Below, piece by piece: positions 55,623 through 64,000 of a DNA stretch of 64,000 bases. Source of the stretch: Rugamonas fusca (GTDB taxonomy: Bacteria > Pseudomonadota > Gammaproteobacteria > Burkholderiales > Burkholderiaceae_D); NCBI RefSeq assembly GCF_014042365.1, contig NZ_JACEZS010000026.1:1-64000 (forward strand). The letters run 5' to 3'. The stretch's first letter is position 1, and every line of letters starts with the position of its first letter. The translations under genes were made by a program, and so were the position numbers. Below the pieces are notes generated by a model. That model was given only the letters and a program-made list of their open reading frames with translations, was not told the origin of the DNA and made no database searches.

Positions 55623-56966
55623 ATGAAGCCGGTAATCGCACTAGTGGGTCGACCCAACGTTGGGAAATCGACCTTATTCAATCGTCTGACCCGCTCGCGC
55701 GATGCGCTGGTGGCGGACTTGCCTGGGTTGACGCGCGATCGTCACTATGGCGAGGGCCGTGTCGGCGAACGTCCCTTCCTCGTGATCGACACGGGCGGTT
55801 TCGAACCCGTCGCCAAGGAAGGCATCATGCACCAGATGGCACTGCAGACCAAGCAGGCCGTGGCCGAGGCCGACGTGGTCGTGTTCCTGGTCGACGGCCG
55901 CCAGGGCCTGACGCCGCACGACAAGACCATCACGGACTTCCTGCGCAAGAGCGGCCGTCCCGTGCTGCTGGTGGTGAATAAATCCGAAGGCATGCGTTAC
56001 ACGGCCGTGGTGTCGGACTTCTATGAGCTGGGCCTGGGCGATCCCTACGCCATCTCGTCCGCGCACGGCGACGGCGTGGCCGACCTGGTGGAGGAGGCGC
56101 TCAACCTGGCCTTCGCCCAGCGTCCGGAGGAACCGGAGGAACTGGAGCCGTCCGACCGCGGCATCAAGATCGCCATCGTGGGCCGCCCCAACGTGGGCAA
56201 GTCCACCCTGATCAACACCCTGGTGGGTGAGCAGCGCGTGATCGCGTTCGACATGCCGGGCACCACCCGCGATTCGATCGAGATTCCGTTCGAGCGCGAC
56301 GGCAAGCTGTACACGCTGATCGACACGGCCGGTATCCGCCGCCGCGGCAAGGTGTTCGAAGCGATCGAGAAATTCTCGGTGGTGAAGACGCTGCAATCGA
56401 TCTCGGAAGCGAACGTGGTGGTGCTGCTGCTGGACGCCCAGCAGGACATCTCCGAGCAGGACGCCCACATCGCCGGCTTCGTGCTCGAATCGGGCCGCGC
56501 GCTGGTGGTGGCCGTCAACAAGTGGGATGGCCTGCAGTCGGACCGCCGCGACGAGATCAAGATCGACCTGGACCGCAAGCTGGACTTCCTGTCCTTCGCC
56601 AAGACCCATTTCATTTCGGCCCTGAAGGCGACCGGCATCGGCCCGCTGATGAAGTCGATCGACGCGGCCTACGCGGCCGCCATGTGCGACCTGTCCACGC
56701 CCAAGCTCACGCGCGCCCTGATCGAGGCCGTGGAGAAGCAGGAGCCACGCCGCAAGGGGTCGATCCGCCCCAAGCTGCGCTATGCGCACCAGGGCGGCAT
56801 GAATCCGCCCGTGATCGTGATTCACGGCAATGCGCTGGACGCGGTGGGCGAGCCCTACAAGCGTTACCTGGAAAAGCATTTCCGCGACACCTTCTCGCTG
56901 GTGGGCACGCCGCTGCGCATTGAATTGCGCACGGGCAAGAATCCATTTGCCAAAACACAGAAATAA
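55623..56966 (+). CDS. der: Ribosome biogenesis GTPase Der (EngA)
   Basis: A 447-residue protein with two tandem GTPase domains and a KH-like C-terminal domain. P-loops: GRPNVGKST at 8-16 and again near 186-194. G3 motifs are DTGGF and DTAGIRRRGKV. G4 motifs are NKSEG and NKWDG. The KH-like end includes NPPVIVIHGNALD. It works in 50S subunit assembly. It is followed by a long hairpin before hfq. Confidence 0.97.
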   Translation: MKPVIALVGRPNVGKSTLFNRLTRSRDALVADLPGLTRDRHYGEGRVGERPFLVIDTGGFEPVAKEGIMHQMALQTKQAVAEADVVVFLVDGRQGLTPHDKTITDFLRKSGRPVLLVVNKSEGMRYTAVVSDFYELGLGDPYAISSAHGDGVADLVEEALNLAFAQRPEEPEELEPSDRGIKIAIVGRPNVGKSTLINTLVGEQRVIAFDMPGTTRDSIEIPFERDGKLYTLIDTAGIRRRGKVFEAIEKFSVVKTLQSISEANVVVLLLDAQQDISEQDAHIAGFVLESGRALVVAVNKWDGLQSDRRDEIKIDLDRKLDFLSFAKTHFISALKATGIGPLMKSIDAAYAAAMCDLSTPKLTRALIEAVEKQEPRRKGSIRPKLRYAHQGGMNPPVIVIHGNALDAVGEPYKRYLEKHFRDTFSLVGTPLRIELRTGKNPFAKTQK

Positions 56967-57002
56967 GGCGGAAACGCGCTGGCGCGGCCTGCAGAAAGTG
57001 CG

Positions 57003-57067
57003 AAAACAGGTTACAGTAGCTTCATGGCATGATTTCCCTGTGGGAGAATGAAGCTTGCACCTGTTTT
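57003..57067 (+). promoter_or_regulatory. Long hairpin between der and hfq
   Basis: AAAACAGGT at 57003-57011 pairs with ACCTGTTTT at 57059-57067, and inside it AGCTTCAT at 57018-57025 pairs with ATGAAGCT at 57048-57055, separated by a small asymmetric internal loop. The 3' arm ends in five T residues. It may terminate der transcription, or belong to the hfq leader. A small RNA is not excluded. Confidence 0.6.
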
Positions 57068-57138
57068 TGCACCGAGTCGCACTTGAAAACCAGCGTGCCG
57101 CCTCCAATTCACACACAACAACATAAAACGGAGCTGTT

Positions 57139-57375
57139 ATGAGCAACAAAGGGCAACTGTTACAAGACCCATTCCTCAACGCCTTGCGCAAAGAACACGT
57201 ACCGGTGTCGATCTATCTGGTCAACGGCATCAAGCTGCAAGGCCATATCGAATCGTTCGACCAATACGTCGTGCTGCTGCGTAACACTGTCACCCAGATG
57301 GTGTACAAGCACGCCATTTCGACCGTGGTGCCGGCCCGCGCCGTCAATCTGAACATTGAAGCCGACGCGGAATAA
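57139..57375 (+). CDS. hfq: RNA-binding chaperone Hfq
   Basis: A 78-residue Sm-like hexameric RNA chaperone that pairs small RNAs with mRNAs. Sm1 is in PVSIYLVNGIKLQGHIESFDQY and Sm2 ends in YKHAISTVVPAR (the diagnostic YKHAIS). The acidic tail is short. CGGAG precedes the ATG. It is followed by hflX, the conserved arrangement. Confidence 0.98.
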   Translation: MSNKGQLLQDPFLNALRKEHVPVSIYLVNGIKLQGHIESFDQYVVLLRNTVTQMVYKHAISTVVPARAVNLNIEADAE

Positions 57376-57417
57376 GCGCTTGCCACATCGTTATCCGCTC
57401 ACTTGCCTGACCGCCGT

Positions 57418-58644
57418 ATGCGCGCCGCTTTAGTCGGTATCGACTTCGGTCAGGGCGACTTCGCCGCCAGCATCGAGGAACTGCAACTGCTGGCCCGGTC
57501 GGCGGGGGCGGACCCCGTCACGACCATCACGGCCAGGCGTTCCAGTCCGGACGCGGCCTATTTCGTCGGCAGCGGCAAGGCCGACGAGATCGGCCAGGCC
57601 GTGCTCGATGACCAGATCGAGATCGTCATCTTCAACCACGCCCTGTCGCCGGCCCAGCAGCGCAACCTGGAAAAGCGCCTCAACGTCCGGGTGCTGGACC
57701 GCACCAGCTTGATCCTCGACATCTTCGCCCAGCGCGCCAAGAGCCACGAGGGCAAGCTGCAGGTGGAGCTGGCCCAGTTGCAGCACCTGGCCACGCGCCT
57801 GATCCGCGGCTGGACCCACCTGGAACGGCAAAAGGGCGGTATCGGCCTGCGCGGTCCCGGTGAAACCCAGCTCGAGACGGACCGCCGCCTGATCGGCGAA
57901 CGCGTGAAAGCGCTGCGGGCCCGGCTCGACAAGCTGCGCAAGCAGCACGATACCCAGCGCCGCGCGCGCGGGCGTACCCAGACTTTCTCCGTCTCGCTGG
58001 TGGGTTATACCAACGCCGGCAAGTCGACCCTGTTCAACGCCGTCACCAAGGCCGGCGTGTACGTGGCCAACCAGTTGTTCGCCACGCTCGACACCACTTC
58101 GCGCCGCGTCTACCTGGGCGAGGACGTGGGGCAGGTCGTCATCTCCGACACGGTCGGATTCGTGCGCGAACTGCCGCACCAGCTGGTGGCTGCCTTCCGC
58201 GCCACGCTGGAGGAAACCATCCACGCCGACCTGCTGCTGCACGTGGTCGACGCTTCATCGCCGGTGCGCATGGAGCAGATCGAGCAGGTCAACATGGTGC
58301 TCAAGGAAATCGGCGCCGATCATATTCCGCAAATCCTTGTCTGGAACAAGATTGACGCGGCGGGGCTGGAGCCGTCCGTCGAGCGTGATGAATATGATAA
58401 AATTTCCCGCGTTTTCATCAGCGCCCGCACCGGCGCCGGCCTCGATCTGCTGCGCGCGGCGATCGTCGAATGGGCCAAGGCCGCGCCTGGCGCGCGCCCG
58501 CCGCGCCCCCGTTATGAGGGCGAGGATGGCGACTATGCCGATGAGAGCGACCACGAACAGGATCTGCAGGACGACGAGACCCCGGCCCCCGACGACGGCG
58601 CGCCAGGCACAATACCAACCACCACTCATGTCGGATCACATTAA
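57418..58644 (+). CDS. hflX: Ribosome-associated GTPase HflX
   Basis: A 408-residue GTPase that splits stalled ribosomes after stress. The N-terminal HflX domain (about 1-195) has YFVGSGKADEI and the coiled GGIGLRGPGETQLETDRRLI segment. The G domain has the P-loop GYTNAGKST, DTVGFVRELPH and NKID. The C-terminal 50 residues are acidic. ATG 57418 is used, though TTG 57403 is open and also possible; neither has a good ribosome site, which suggests coupling with hfq. hflK starts two bases after the stop. Confidence 0.93.
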   Translation: MRAALVGIDFGQGDFAASIEELQLLARSAGADPVTTITARRSSPDAAYFVGSGKADEIGQAVLDDQIEIVIFNHALSPAQQRNLEKRLNVRVLDRTSLILDIFAQRAKSHEGKLQVELAQLQHLATRLIRGWTHLERQKGGIGLRGPGETQLETDRRLIGERVKALRARLDKLRKQHDTQRRARGRTQTFSVSLVGYTNAGKSTLFNAVTKAGVYVANQLFATLDTTSRRVYLGEDVGQVVISDTVGFVRELPHQLVAAFRATLEETIHADLLLHVVDASSPVRMEQIEQVNMVLKEIGADHIPQILVWNKIDAAGLEPSVERDEYDKISRVFISARTGAGLDLLRAAIVEWAKAAPGARPPRPRYEGEDGDYADESDHEQDLQDDETPAPDDGAPGTIPTTTHVGSH

Positions 58645-58646
58645 GT

Positions 58647-59954
58647 ATGCGTGTCTCCACTCTCATGCAACGACTGGGCCTGAAACTCTCGCTCAACGAT
58701 CCCCGCTGGGGCGCTGACAAGAAGGACGGCAACCGCCACGCCCAGGAGGGCAACAAGCCCGGCGACGGCCCGCCTGACCTGGACCAGTTGTGGCGCGATT
58801 TCAATCAGCGCCTGAACGCTTTCTTCGGCCAGAAGAAAGGCCCCGACAGCGGCGGTACGCCGTCCGGCCCCCGTCCCGACATGAAGGGCGCCGGCATCAC
58901 CGCTGGCGCCGTGGGCGCCGTCGTAGCCCTGATCTGGCTCGCTTCCGGCTCGTTCATCGTGCAGGAAGGCCAGACCGGCGTCGTGCTCACGTTCGGCAAA
59001 TTCAGCCACACCACGCCGGCTGGCTTCAACTGGCGCTGGCCCTACCCGTTCCAGAGCGACGAGACGGTCAAGGTCTCGCAGGTGCGCACGGTGGAAGTGG
59101 GCTACCGCGGCAACGTCAAGAACAAGCAGACGCGCGAATCGCTGATGCTGACGGACGACGAGAACATCATCGACATCCAGTTCGCCGTGCAGTACACGCT
59201 GAAAGACCCGGTGGCCTGGCAGTTCAACAACGCCGATCCGGAGGACGCCGTGCGCCAGGTGGCCGAGACGGCCATCCGCGAAGTGGTCGGCAAGAGCAAG
59301 ATGGATTTCGTGCTGTATGAAGGCCGCGAGAAGGTCGCGTTCGAGACCCAGCAACTGATGCAGCACATCCTGGACCGTTACGCCACCGGCGCCCAGATCA
59401 CCAACGTCACCATGCAAGGCGTGCAACCGCCCGAGCAGGTGCAAAGCGCGTTCGACGACGCCGTCAAGGCCGGCCAGGACCGCGAGCGCCAGAAGAACGA
59501 AGGCCAGGCTTACGCCAACGACGTGATTCCGAAGGCGCGCGGCGCCGCGTTCCGCCTGGTGCAGGAAGCGGAAGCGTACCGTGCCACCGTCAGCGAGAAC
59601 GCGGCCGGTAACGCGGCCCGCTTCAAGCAGGTGCTGGCCGAATACCAGAAGGCGCCGGCCGTCACGCGCGACCGCATGTACCTGGAAACGATGCAGCAGA
59701 TCTTCGCCAGCGCCAGCAAGGTGATGGTGGACGCCAAGTCCGGCAGCAACCTGCTGTACCTGCCGCTCGACAAGCTGATCGCCCAGGCGGCGGCCACGGA
59801 CGCGGCGGCGGCGGCAGCCAAGGCGGCCGCCACGCAGGCGCCCGCGCCCGCACCTGCGGCCACGGCGCCGTCCGATATGATGCCGACGGTCGAAATGAGC
59901 CGTCAGCGCGACAGCCGTTCGCGCGATTCGTCACGTGAACGGGAGAGCCGCTGA
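58647..59954 (+). CDS. hflK: FtsH protease modulator HflK
   Basis: A 435-residue SPFH/prohibitin-type inner membrane protein. The Gly/Asp-rich cytoplasmic N-terminus is followed by a transmembrane helix at about 78-100 (AGAVGAVVALIWLASGSFIV), then the SPFH domain beginning QEGQTGVVLTFGKF, and a coiled-coil part with IPKARGAAFRLVQEAEAYRA. The C-terminus is Ala/Pro-rich with an Arg/Ser tail. Together with HflC it cages FtsH. It lies one base before hflC. Confidence 0.95.
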   Translation: MRVSTLMQRLGLKLSLNDPRWGADKKDGNRHAQEGNKPGDGPPDLDQLWRDFNQRLNAFFGQKKGPDSGGTPSGPRPDMKGAGITAGAVGAVVALIWLASGSFIVQEGQTGVVLTFGKFSHTTPAGFNWRWPYPFQSDETVKVSQVRTVEVGYRGNVKNKQTRESLMLTDDENIIDIQFAVQYTLKDPVAWQFNNADPEDAVRQVAETAIREVVGKSKMDFVLYEGREKVAFETQQLMQHILDRYATGAQITNVTMQGVQPPEQVQSAFDDAVKAGQDRERQKNEGQAYANDVIPKARGAAFRLVQEAEAYRATVSENAAGNAARFKQVLAEYQKAPAVTRDRMYLETMQQIFASASKVMVDAKSGSNLLYLPLDKLIAQAAATDAAAAAAKAAATQAPAPAPAATAPSDMMPTVEMSRQRDSRSRDSSRERESR

Positions 59955-59955
59955 T

Positions 59956-60861
59956 ATGAACCGTATTGTTACCATCGTTGTGGGCGGTTTCATCGCCCTG
60001 ATGCTGCTGTCGTCCACCATGTTCGTGGTCGATCAGCGCCGTTATGCCATCGTGTTCGCGCTGGGCGAAGTGAAGGAAGTGATCCGCACGCCGGGCCTGC
60101 ACTTCAAGCTGCCGCCGCCGTTCCAGAACGTGCTGTACCTCGATAACCGCATCATGACCATCGAGTCGCCCGACGCCGAGCGCTTCATCACGGCCGAGAA
60201 GATGAACATCCTGGTCGACACCTTCGTCAAATGGCGCATCGGCCGTGGCGAGGACCAGCCCAAGAAGTATTTCGTCAGCTTCGGCGGCGACGAAGCCCGC
60301 GCGCGCGACCGCATGTCGCAGATCGTCAAGGCGGCGCTGAACGACGAGATCACCAAGCACACCGTGCGCGAAGTGATCTCCGGCCAGCGCGGCCAGGTGA
60401 TGGAGTCGATCCGCAGCAAGGTGGTGACGGAGGCGTCGCAGATCGGCGTCGAGATCATCGACGTGCGCCTGAAGCGGGTGGACTACGTGGAGCAGATCAA
60501 CAACTCCGTGTACGACCGCATGAAGGCCGAGCGCGTGCGCGTGGCCAACGAGCTGCGTTCCACCGGCTCGGCCGATTCGGAGAAGATCCGCGCCGACGCC
60601 GACAAGCAGCGCACCGTGATCCTGGCCGAAGCGTATCGCCAGGCCGAGACCATACGCGGCGAGGGCGATGCCAAGGCGTCGCAGATCTACGCCGAGGCGT
60701 TCGGCAAGAACCCCGAGTTCTACAAGTTCTACCGCAGCCTGGAAGCGTATCGCGCCACGTTCAAGAATCGCGGCGACGTGATGGTGATCGATTCCAATTC
60801 CGACTTCTTCAAGTATTTCAAGGGTTCGGGCGCTGCGGCTGCCCCGGCCGGCAAGAAGTAA
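59956..60861 (+). CDS. hflC: FtsH protease modulator HflC
   Basis: A 301-residue SPFH protein with an N-terminal signal-anchor at about 4-24 (IVTIVVGGFIALMLLSSTMFVV). The SPFH domain starts DQRRYAIVFALGEVKEVIRT and the later coiled coil includes ADKQRTVILAEAYRQAE. It pairs with HflK around FtsH. The ATG at 59956 follows a GGGAGAG site within the hflK end. A strong terminator follows, closing the hfq-hflX-hflK-hflC unit. Confidence 0.95.
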   Translation: MNRIVTIVVGGFIALMLLSSTMFVVDQRRYAIVFALGEVKEVIRTPGLHFKLPPPFQNVLYLDNRIMTIESPDAERFITAEKMNILVDTFVKWRIGRGEDQPKKYFVSFGGDEARARDRMSQIVKAALNDEITKHTVREVISGQRGQVMESIRSKVVTEASQIGVEIIDVRLKRVDYVEQINNSVYDRMKAERVRVANELRSTGSADSEKIRADADKQRTVILAEAYRQAETIRGEGDAKASQIYAEAFGKNPEFYKFYRSLEAYRATFKNRGDVMVIDSNSDFFKYFKGSGAAAAPAGKK

Positions 60862-60870
60862 GACTGGCGG

Positions 60871-60917
60871 CGAAGCCGGCCGGCGCGGTGCGCAACCGCC
60901 CGGCCGGCTTCGTTTTT
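60871..60917 (+). terminator. Intrinsic terminator after hflC
   Basis: A 13-bp perfect stem (60871-60883 with 60900-60912, core GAAGCCGGCCGG), extended by an inner GCGGT/ACCGC stem, is followed by five T residues (60913-60917). Confidence 0.93.
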
Positions 60918-61049
60918 GGCCGTCCGTGGCACGATTTTCTACCTTTCAAGGCATATTTTCGCGTAAAATATCAGGTTCGGCCCTGCGCCTGATGGCTGCG
61001 CGATGGCGCCACGTTGTTCAAATTTCTTAACTTCCGACTCCAGTTTCCC

Positions 61050-62210
61050 ATGCCGAATTGGCTTTTGCCCGAGAATATCGCCGACGTCCTGCCGTCGGAA
61101 GCACGCAAGATCGAAGAACTGCGTCGCCTGATGCTGGATAATTTCCGCCTGTACGGATACGAACTGGTGATGCCGCCGCTGCTCGAATATGTCGAGTCGC
61201 TGCTGACCGGCGCCGGCCAGGATACCGACCAGCGCACCTTCAAGCTGGTCGATCCGGCCTCGGGCCGCATGCTGGGCCTGCGCGCCGACATGACGACCCA
61301 GGTGGCCCGTATCGACGCCCACCTGCTCAACCGCGCCTCCGTCACCCGTCTGTGCTACGCCGGCAGCGTGCTCCATACCCGTCCCTCGGGCCTGCACGCC
61401 ACCCGTGAGCCGCTGCAGATCGGCGCCGAAATCTATGGCCACGCCGGCCTGGAAGCGGACGCCGAGATCCAGGAACTGGCGCTGGCCTCGCTGGCCCTGG
61501 CCGGTTTCACCGACGTGCGGCTGGACCTGTCCCACGTGGGCGTGCTGCGTGCGCTGATCGCCGGCGACCCGGCCGCCGTGCGCGACGAGGCGGCCCTGTA
61601 CCTGCTGCTGCGGGCCAAGGACATGCCGGGCCTGCGCGAACTGACGGCCAACTACTCGCCCATGGTGCGCGATGCGCTGCTGGCGCTGCCCAACCTGTAC
61701 GGCGACGTCGAAGTGCTGAAAAAAGCGCGCGACGTGCTGCCCGACCTGCCTGGCATCGCCAAGGCGCTGGCGGAACTGGCCGCGCTGGCCGGTTCGGCCA
61801 TCGGCCGCGCCGAAGTGGCGATCGACCTGGCCGACCTGCGCGGTTACCAGTACGAGAGCGGCGCCATGTTCGCGCTGTACGTGCCGGGCCTGCCCAACGC
61901 CGTGGCCCGTGGCGGCCGTTACGATCACGTGGGTGAAGCATTCGGCCGTGCCCGTCCCGCCACCGGCTTCTCGCTGGACCTGCGCGAGCTGGCCCGGTTG
62001 CTGCCGACGGCCGAACGCAAACATTCGATCCGCGCGCCGTGGGGTAACGCGCCGGAGCTGAAAGAGAAAATCGCCGAGCTGCGCAAGGCCGGCGAAGTGG
62101 TGATCCAGTCCATGCCGGGTCACAGCAATGAACAGGACGAGTTCGAGTGCGACCGCGCGCTGGTGCTCGACGATGATGGTAGTAACTGGATTCTTAAAAA
62201 CTTAGGTTAG
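61050..62210 (+). CDS. hisZ: ATP phosphoribosyltransferase regulatory subunit HisZ
   Basis: A 386-residue paralogue of histidyl-tRNA synthetase without the anticodon domain. It regulates and activates short-form HisG in the first step of histidine synthesis. Class II-like motifs are visible: LPENIADVLPSEARKIEELR at the start, RADMTTQVARIDAH, and RGGRYDHVGEAFGRARPATG. ATG 61050 is used. Its presence implies that a short hisG lies elsewhere. It is followed after four bases by purA. Confidence 0.93.
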   Translation: MPNWLLPENIADVLPSEARKIEELRRLMLDNFRLYGYELVMPPLLEYVESLLTGAGQDTDQRTFKLVDPASGRMLGLRADMTTQVARIDAHLLNRASVTRLCYAGSVLHTRPSGLHATREPLQIGAEIYGHAGLEADAEIQELALASLALAGFTDVRLDLSHVGVLRALIAGDPAAVRDEAALYLLLRAKDMPGLRELTANYSPMVRDALLALPNLYGDVEVLKKARDVLPDLPGIAKALAELAALAGSAIGRAEVAIDLADLRGYQYESGAMFALYVPGLPNAVARGGRYDHVGEAFGRARPATGFSLDLRELARLLPTAERKHSIRAPWGNAPELKEKIAELRKAGEVVIQSMPGHSNEQDEFECDRALVLDDDGSNWILKNLG

Positions 62211-62214
62211 TGTG

Positions 62215-63528
62215 ATGTCAAAGAAAAATATGGCAAAGAACGTCGTTGTCATCGGCACCCAATGGGGCGATGAAGGTAAGGGCAAGATCGTCGACTGGTT
62301 GACCGATCATGCGCAAGGTGTGGTGCGCTTCCAGGGCGGCCACAACGCCGGCCATACGCTGGTCATCGGCGGCGTGAAGACGGCGCTGCAGCTGATCCCG
62401 TCGGGCATCATGCGCCCAGGCGTGGCCTGCTACATCGGTAACGGTGTGGTGGTGTCGGTGCCGGACGTGCTGCGCGAAATCGACAAGCTCGAAGCGGTCG
62501 GCGTGGAAGTGGCGTCGCGCCTGAAGGTGTCGGACGCCGCTCCCGTGATCCTGCCTTACCACGCAGCGCTGGATGCGGCCCGTGAAGCGGCCCGCGGCGC
62601 CGCCAAGATCGGCACCACCGGCAAGGGCATCGGCCCGGCCTATGAAGACAAGGTGGCGCGCCGTGCGATCCGTATCGCCGACCTGCTGAATGAAAAGCGC
62701 TTCTCGGAAAAACTGGCCGAGAACCTGGACTACCACAACTTCGTGCTGGAAAACTATCTGAAGGCGCCGCGCGTCGACTACCAGAAGACCCTGGACGACG
62801 CGCTGGCCTACGTGCCGCGCCTGCGCCCGATGGTGACCGACGTATCGAGCGCGCTGTACGCTGCGCACAAGGCCGGCGCCAACCTGCTGTTCGAAGGCGC
62901 GCAAGGTTCGCTGCTGGATGTGGACCATGGCACCTATCCGTTCGTCACCTCGTCGAACTGCGTGGCCGGCAATGCCGCTGCTGGTTCCGGCGTGGGCCCG
63001 GGCATGCTGCACTACATCATGGGCATCACCAAGGCCTACACCACCCGCGTCGGTTCCGGCCCGTTCCCTTCGGAACTGCCGACGGATGCCGGCGTGGGCC
63101 ACCACCTGGCGCAAGTGGGCCACGAGTTCGGCACCGTGACGGGCCGCGCCCGCCGCTGCGGCTGGTTCGACGCGGCCCTGCTGCGCCGCTCCGTGCAGAT
63201 CAACGGCGTGACGGGCATGTGCCTGACCAAGCTGGACGTGCTGGACGGCCTGGAATCGCTCAAGCTGTGCACCGGCTACCTGGTGGACGGCAAGGCCGTG
63301 GACATCTTCCCGTCCGGCGCGGAAGAAGCGGCACGCTGCGTGCCCGTCTACGAAGAAATGCCGGGCTGGAAGGAGAGCACCGTGGGCGCCAAGTCGCTGG
63401 CCGCGCTGCCGGCCGCCGCCCGCAACTACATCAAACGTATCGAAGAGTTGGTCGGCGTGCCGGTTGACATGGTGTCGACCGGCCCCGATCGCGAAGAAAC
63501 GATCGTGCTGCGTCACCCGTTCGAGTAA
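62215..63528 (+). CDS. purA: Adenylosuccinate synthetase
   Basis: A 437-residue enzyme that joins IMP and aspartate with GTP, the first step to AMP. The signature GTQWGDEGKGKIVDWLT is at about 14-30, with GHNAGHTLVI after it and GITKAYTTRVGSGPFPSE in the middle. The length is typical. The start could be ATG 62215 or 62230; the first has AGG upstream. Conserved order hisZ-purA-phosphoribosyltransferase. Confidence 0.97.
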   Translation: MSKKNMAKNVVVIGTQWGDEGKGKIVDWLTDHAQGVVRFQGGHNAGHTLVIGGVKTALQLIPSGIMRPGVACYIGNGVVVSVPDVLREIDKLEAVGVEVASRLKVSDAAPVILPYHAALDAAREAARGAAKIGTTGKGIGPAYEDKVARRAIRIADLLNEKRFSEKLAENLDYHNFVLENYLKAPRVDYQKTLDDALAYVPRLRPMVTDVSSALYAAHKAGANLLFEGAQGSLLDVDHGTYPFVTSSNCVAGNAAAGSGVGPGMLHYIMGITKAYTTRVGSGPFPSELPTDAGVGHHLAQVGHEFGTVTGRARRCGWFDAALLRRSVQINGVTGMCLTKLDVLDGLESLKLCTGYLVDGKAVDIFPSGAEEAARCVPVYEEMPGWKESTVGAKSLAALPAAARNYIKRIEELVGVPVDMVSTGPDREETIVLRHPFE

Positions 63529-63557
63529 TGCAAGCAATACACTGAGGAGTTATCATC

Positions 63558-64000
63558 TTGTCCACCCCACAATCGAACGACAAGCATCTCTGGGTGTCCT
63601 GGGATGAGTACCACCGCCTGATCGAGCGCCTGGCGCTCAAGGTGCATGAATCTGGCTGGAAATTCGACCAGGTGCTGTGCCTGGCGCGCGGCGGCGTGCG
63701 CCCCGGCGACATGTTCTCGCGCATCTTCGACGTGCCGCTGGCGATCCTGTCGACCAGCTCCTACCGCGCCGAGAAGGGCACCGTGCAGGGCGACCTGGAC
63801 ATCGCCAAGTACATGACGATGACCAAGGGCCCGCTGTCGGGCCGGATCCTGCTGATCGACGACCTGGCCGATTCGGGCGTGACCCTGATGAAGGTGATCG
63901 AGCACCTGAAGAACAACTTCGAAGGCGTGACCGAAGTGCGCACGGCCGTGATCTGGACCAAGGGCAGCTCGGCCTTCAAGCCGGACTACCAGATGCAGGA
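63558..64000 (+). CDS. Phosphoribosyltransferase, 3' end outside the window
   Basis: The first 147 codons of a type I phosphoribosyltransferase. The start is TTG 63558, with an ideal AGGAG site 8 bases upstream and no ATG nearby. After NDKHLWVSWDEYHRLIERLA the fold shows VLCLARGGVRPGDMFSRIF and the PRPP-binding loop ILLIDDLADSGVTLMKVIEHL. It resembles hypoxanthine/xanthine-type salvage enzymes, which fits its place after purA. The exact base is uncertain. The frame is open to the window edge. Confidence 0.88.
   Translation, partial: MSTPQSNDKHLWVSWDEYHRLIERLALKVHESGWKFDQVLCLARGGVRPGDMFSRIFDVPLAILSTSSYRAEKGTVQGDLDIAKYMTMTKGPLSGRILLIDDLADSGVTLMKVIEHLKNNFEGVTEVRTAVIWTKGSSAFKPDYQMQ

Overview
The window looks like chromosomal DNA of a GC-rich betaproteobacterium of the Oxalobacteraceae (Massilia, Duganella or Janthinobacterium type). 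The genus is an inference from gene content and order: surE-pcm-nlpD-rpoS-rlmD, and rlmN-pilW-rodZ-ispG-hisS-yfgM-bamB-der-hfq-hflX-hflK-hflC-hisZ-purA, plus an odhA-odhB-lpd operon. I saw no rRNA, tRNA or CRISPR array.

Bases 1-3790 are an accessory stretch, visibly less GC-rich than the rest. It opens with the 3' end of a group II intron (domains V/VI). It then carries an endonuclease/exonuclease/phosphatase-fold protein, a poorly known protein with a near-perfect LexA (SOS) box over its promoter, and a long glutathione S-transferase-like protein.

Bases 3794-17684 form a sugar-use and uptake region. A tightly packed minus-strand operon encodes a fructose-type ABC importer (FrcB, FrcC, FrcA), a RbsD/FucU mutarotase, a ROK regulator and a PfkB sugar kinase. 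Divergent from it are a FrcK-like P-loop kinase and a second ROK regulator, a paralogue of the first. A maltoporin-like porin follows. A 28-bp AT-rich pseudo-palindrome occurs in front of both frcB and the porin gene, which suggests one regulon. A TonB-dependent receptor, a secreted metallo-beta-lactamase-fold protein and a divergent LysR regulator complete the block.

Bases 17958-30329 hold the 2-oxoglutarate dehydrogenase operon, with a small PspC/SHOCT membrane protein gene inserted before lpd. After a strong terminator come zapE, a secreted coiled-coil protein, a PP2C phosphatase, a YdcH-like small protein, a DinG-type helicase and a quinone oxidoreductase.

Bases 30517-33075 carry the most unusual content: a two-gene operon of a TIR-domain protein and a KGGTGRT-type P-loop ATPase with C-terminal TPR repeats. 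It sits between core genes and resembles the architecture of NTPase-controlled conflict or signalling systems. I know of no characterised counterpart of this exact pair, so this is the main candidate for a new system.

Bases 33205-64000 are mostly core genes: the surE-pcm-nlpD-rpoS stationary-phase cluster, rlmD, an alpha-2-macroglobulin/PBP1C pair, a Bax-inhibitor-1 family protein, ndk, and the long rlmN-to-purA series. The window ends inside a phosphoribosyltransferase gene with a TTG start. Several long palindromic interspersed repeats of a common family lie between genes at about 15.7, 29.3 and 46.4 kb, with a different one at 10.2 kb.
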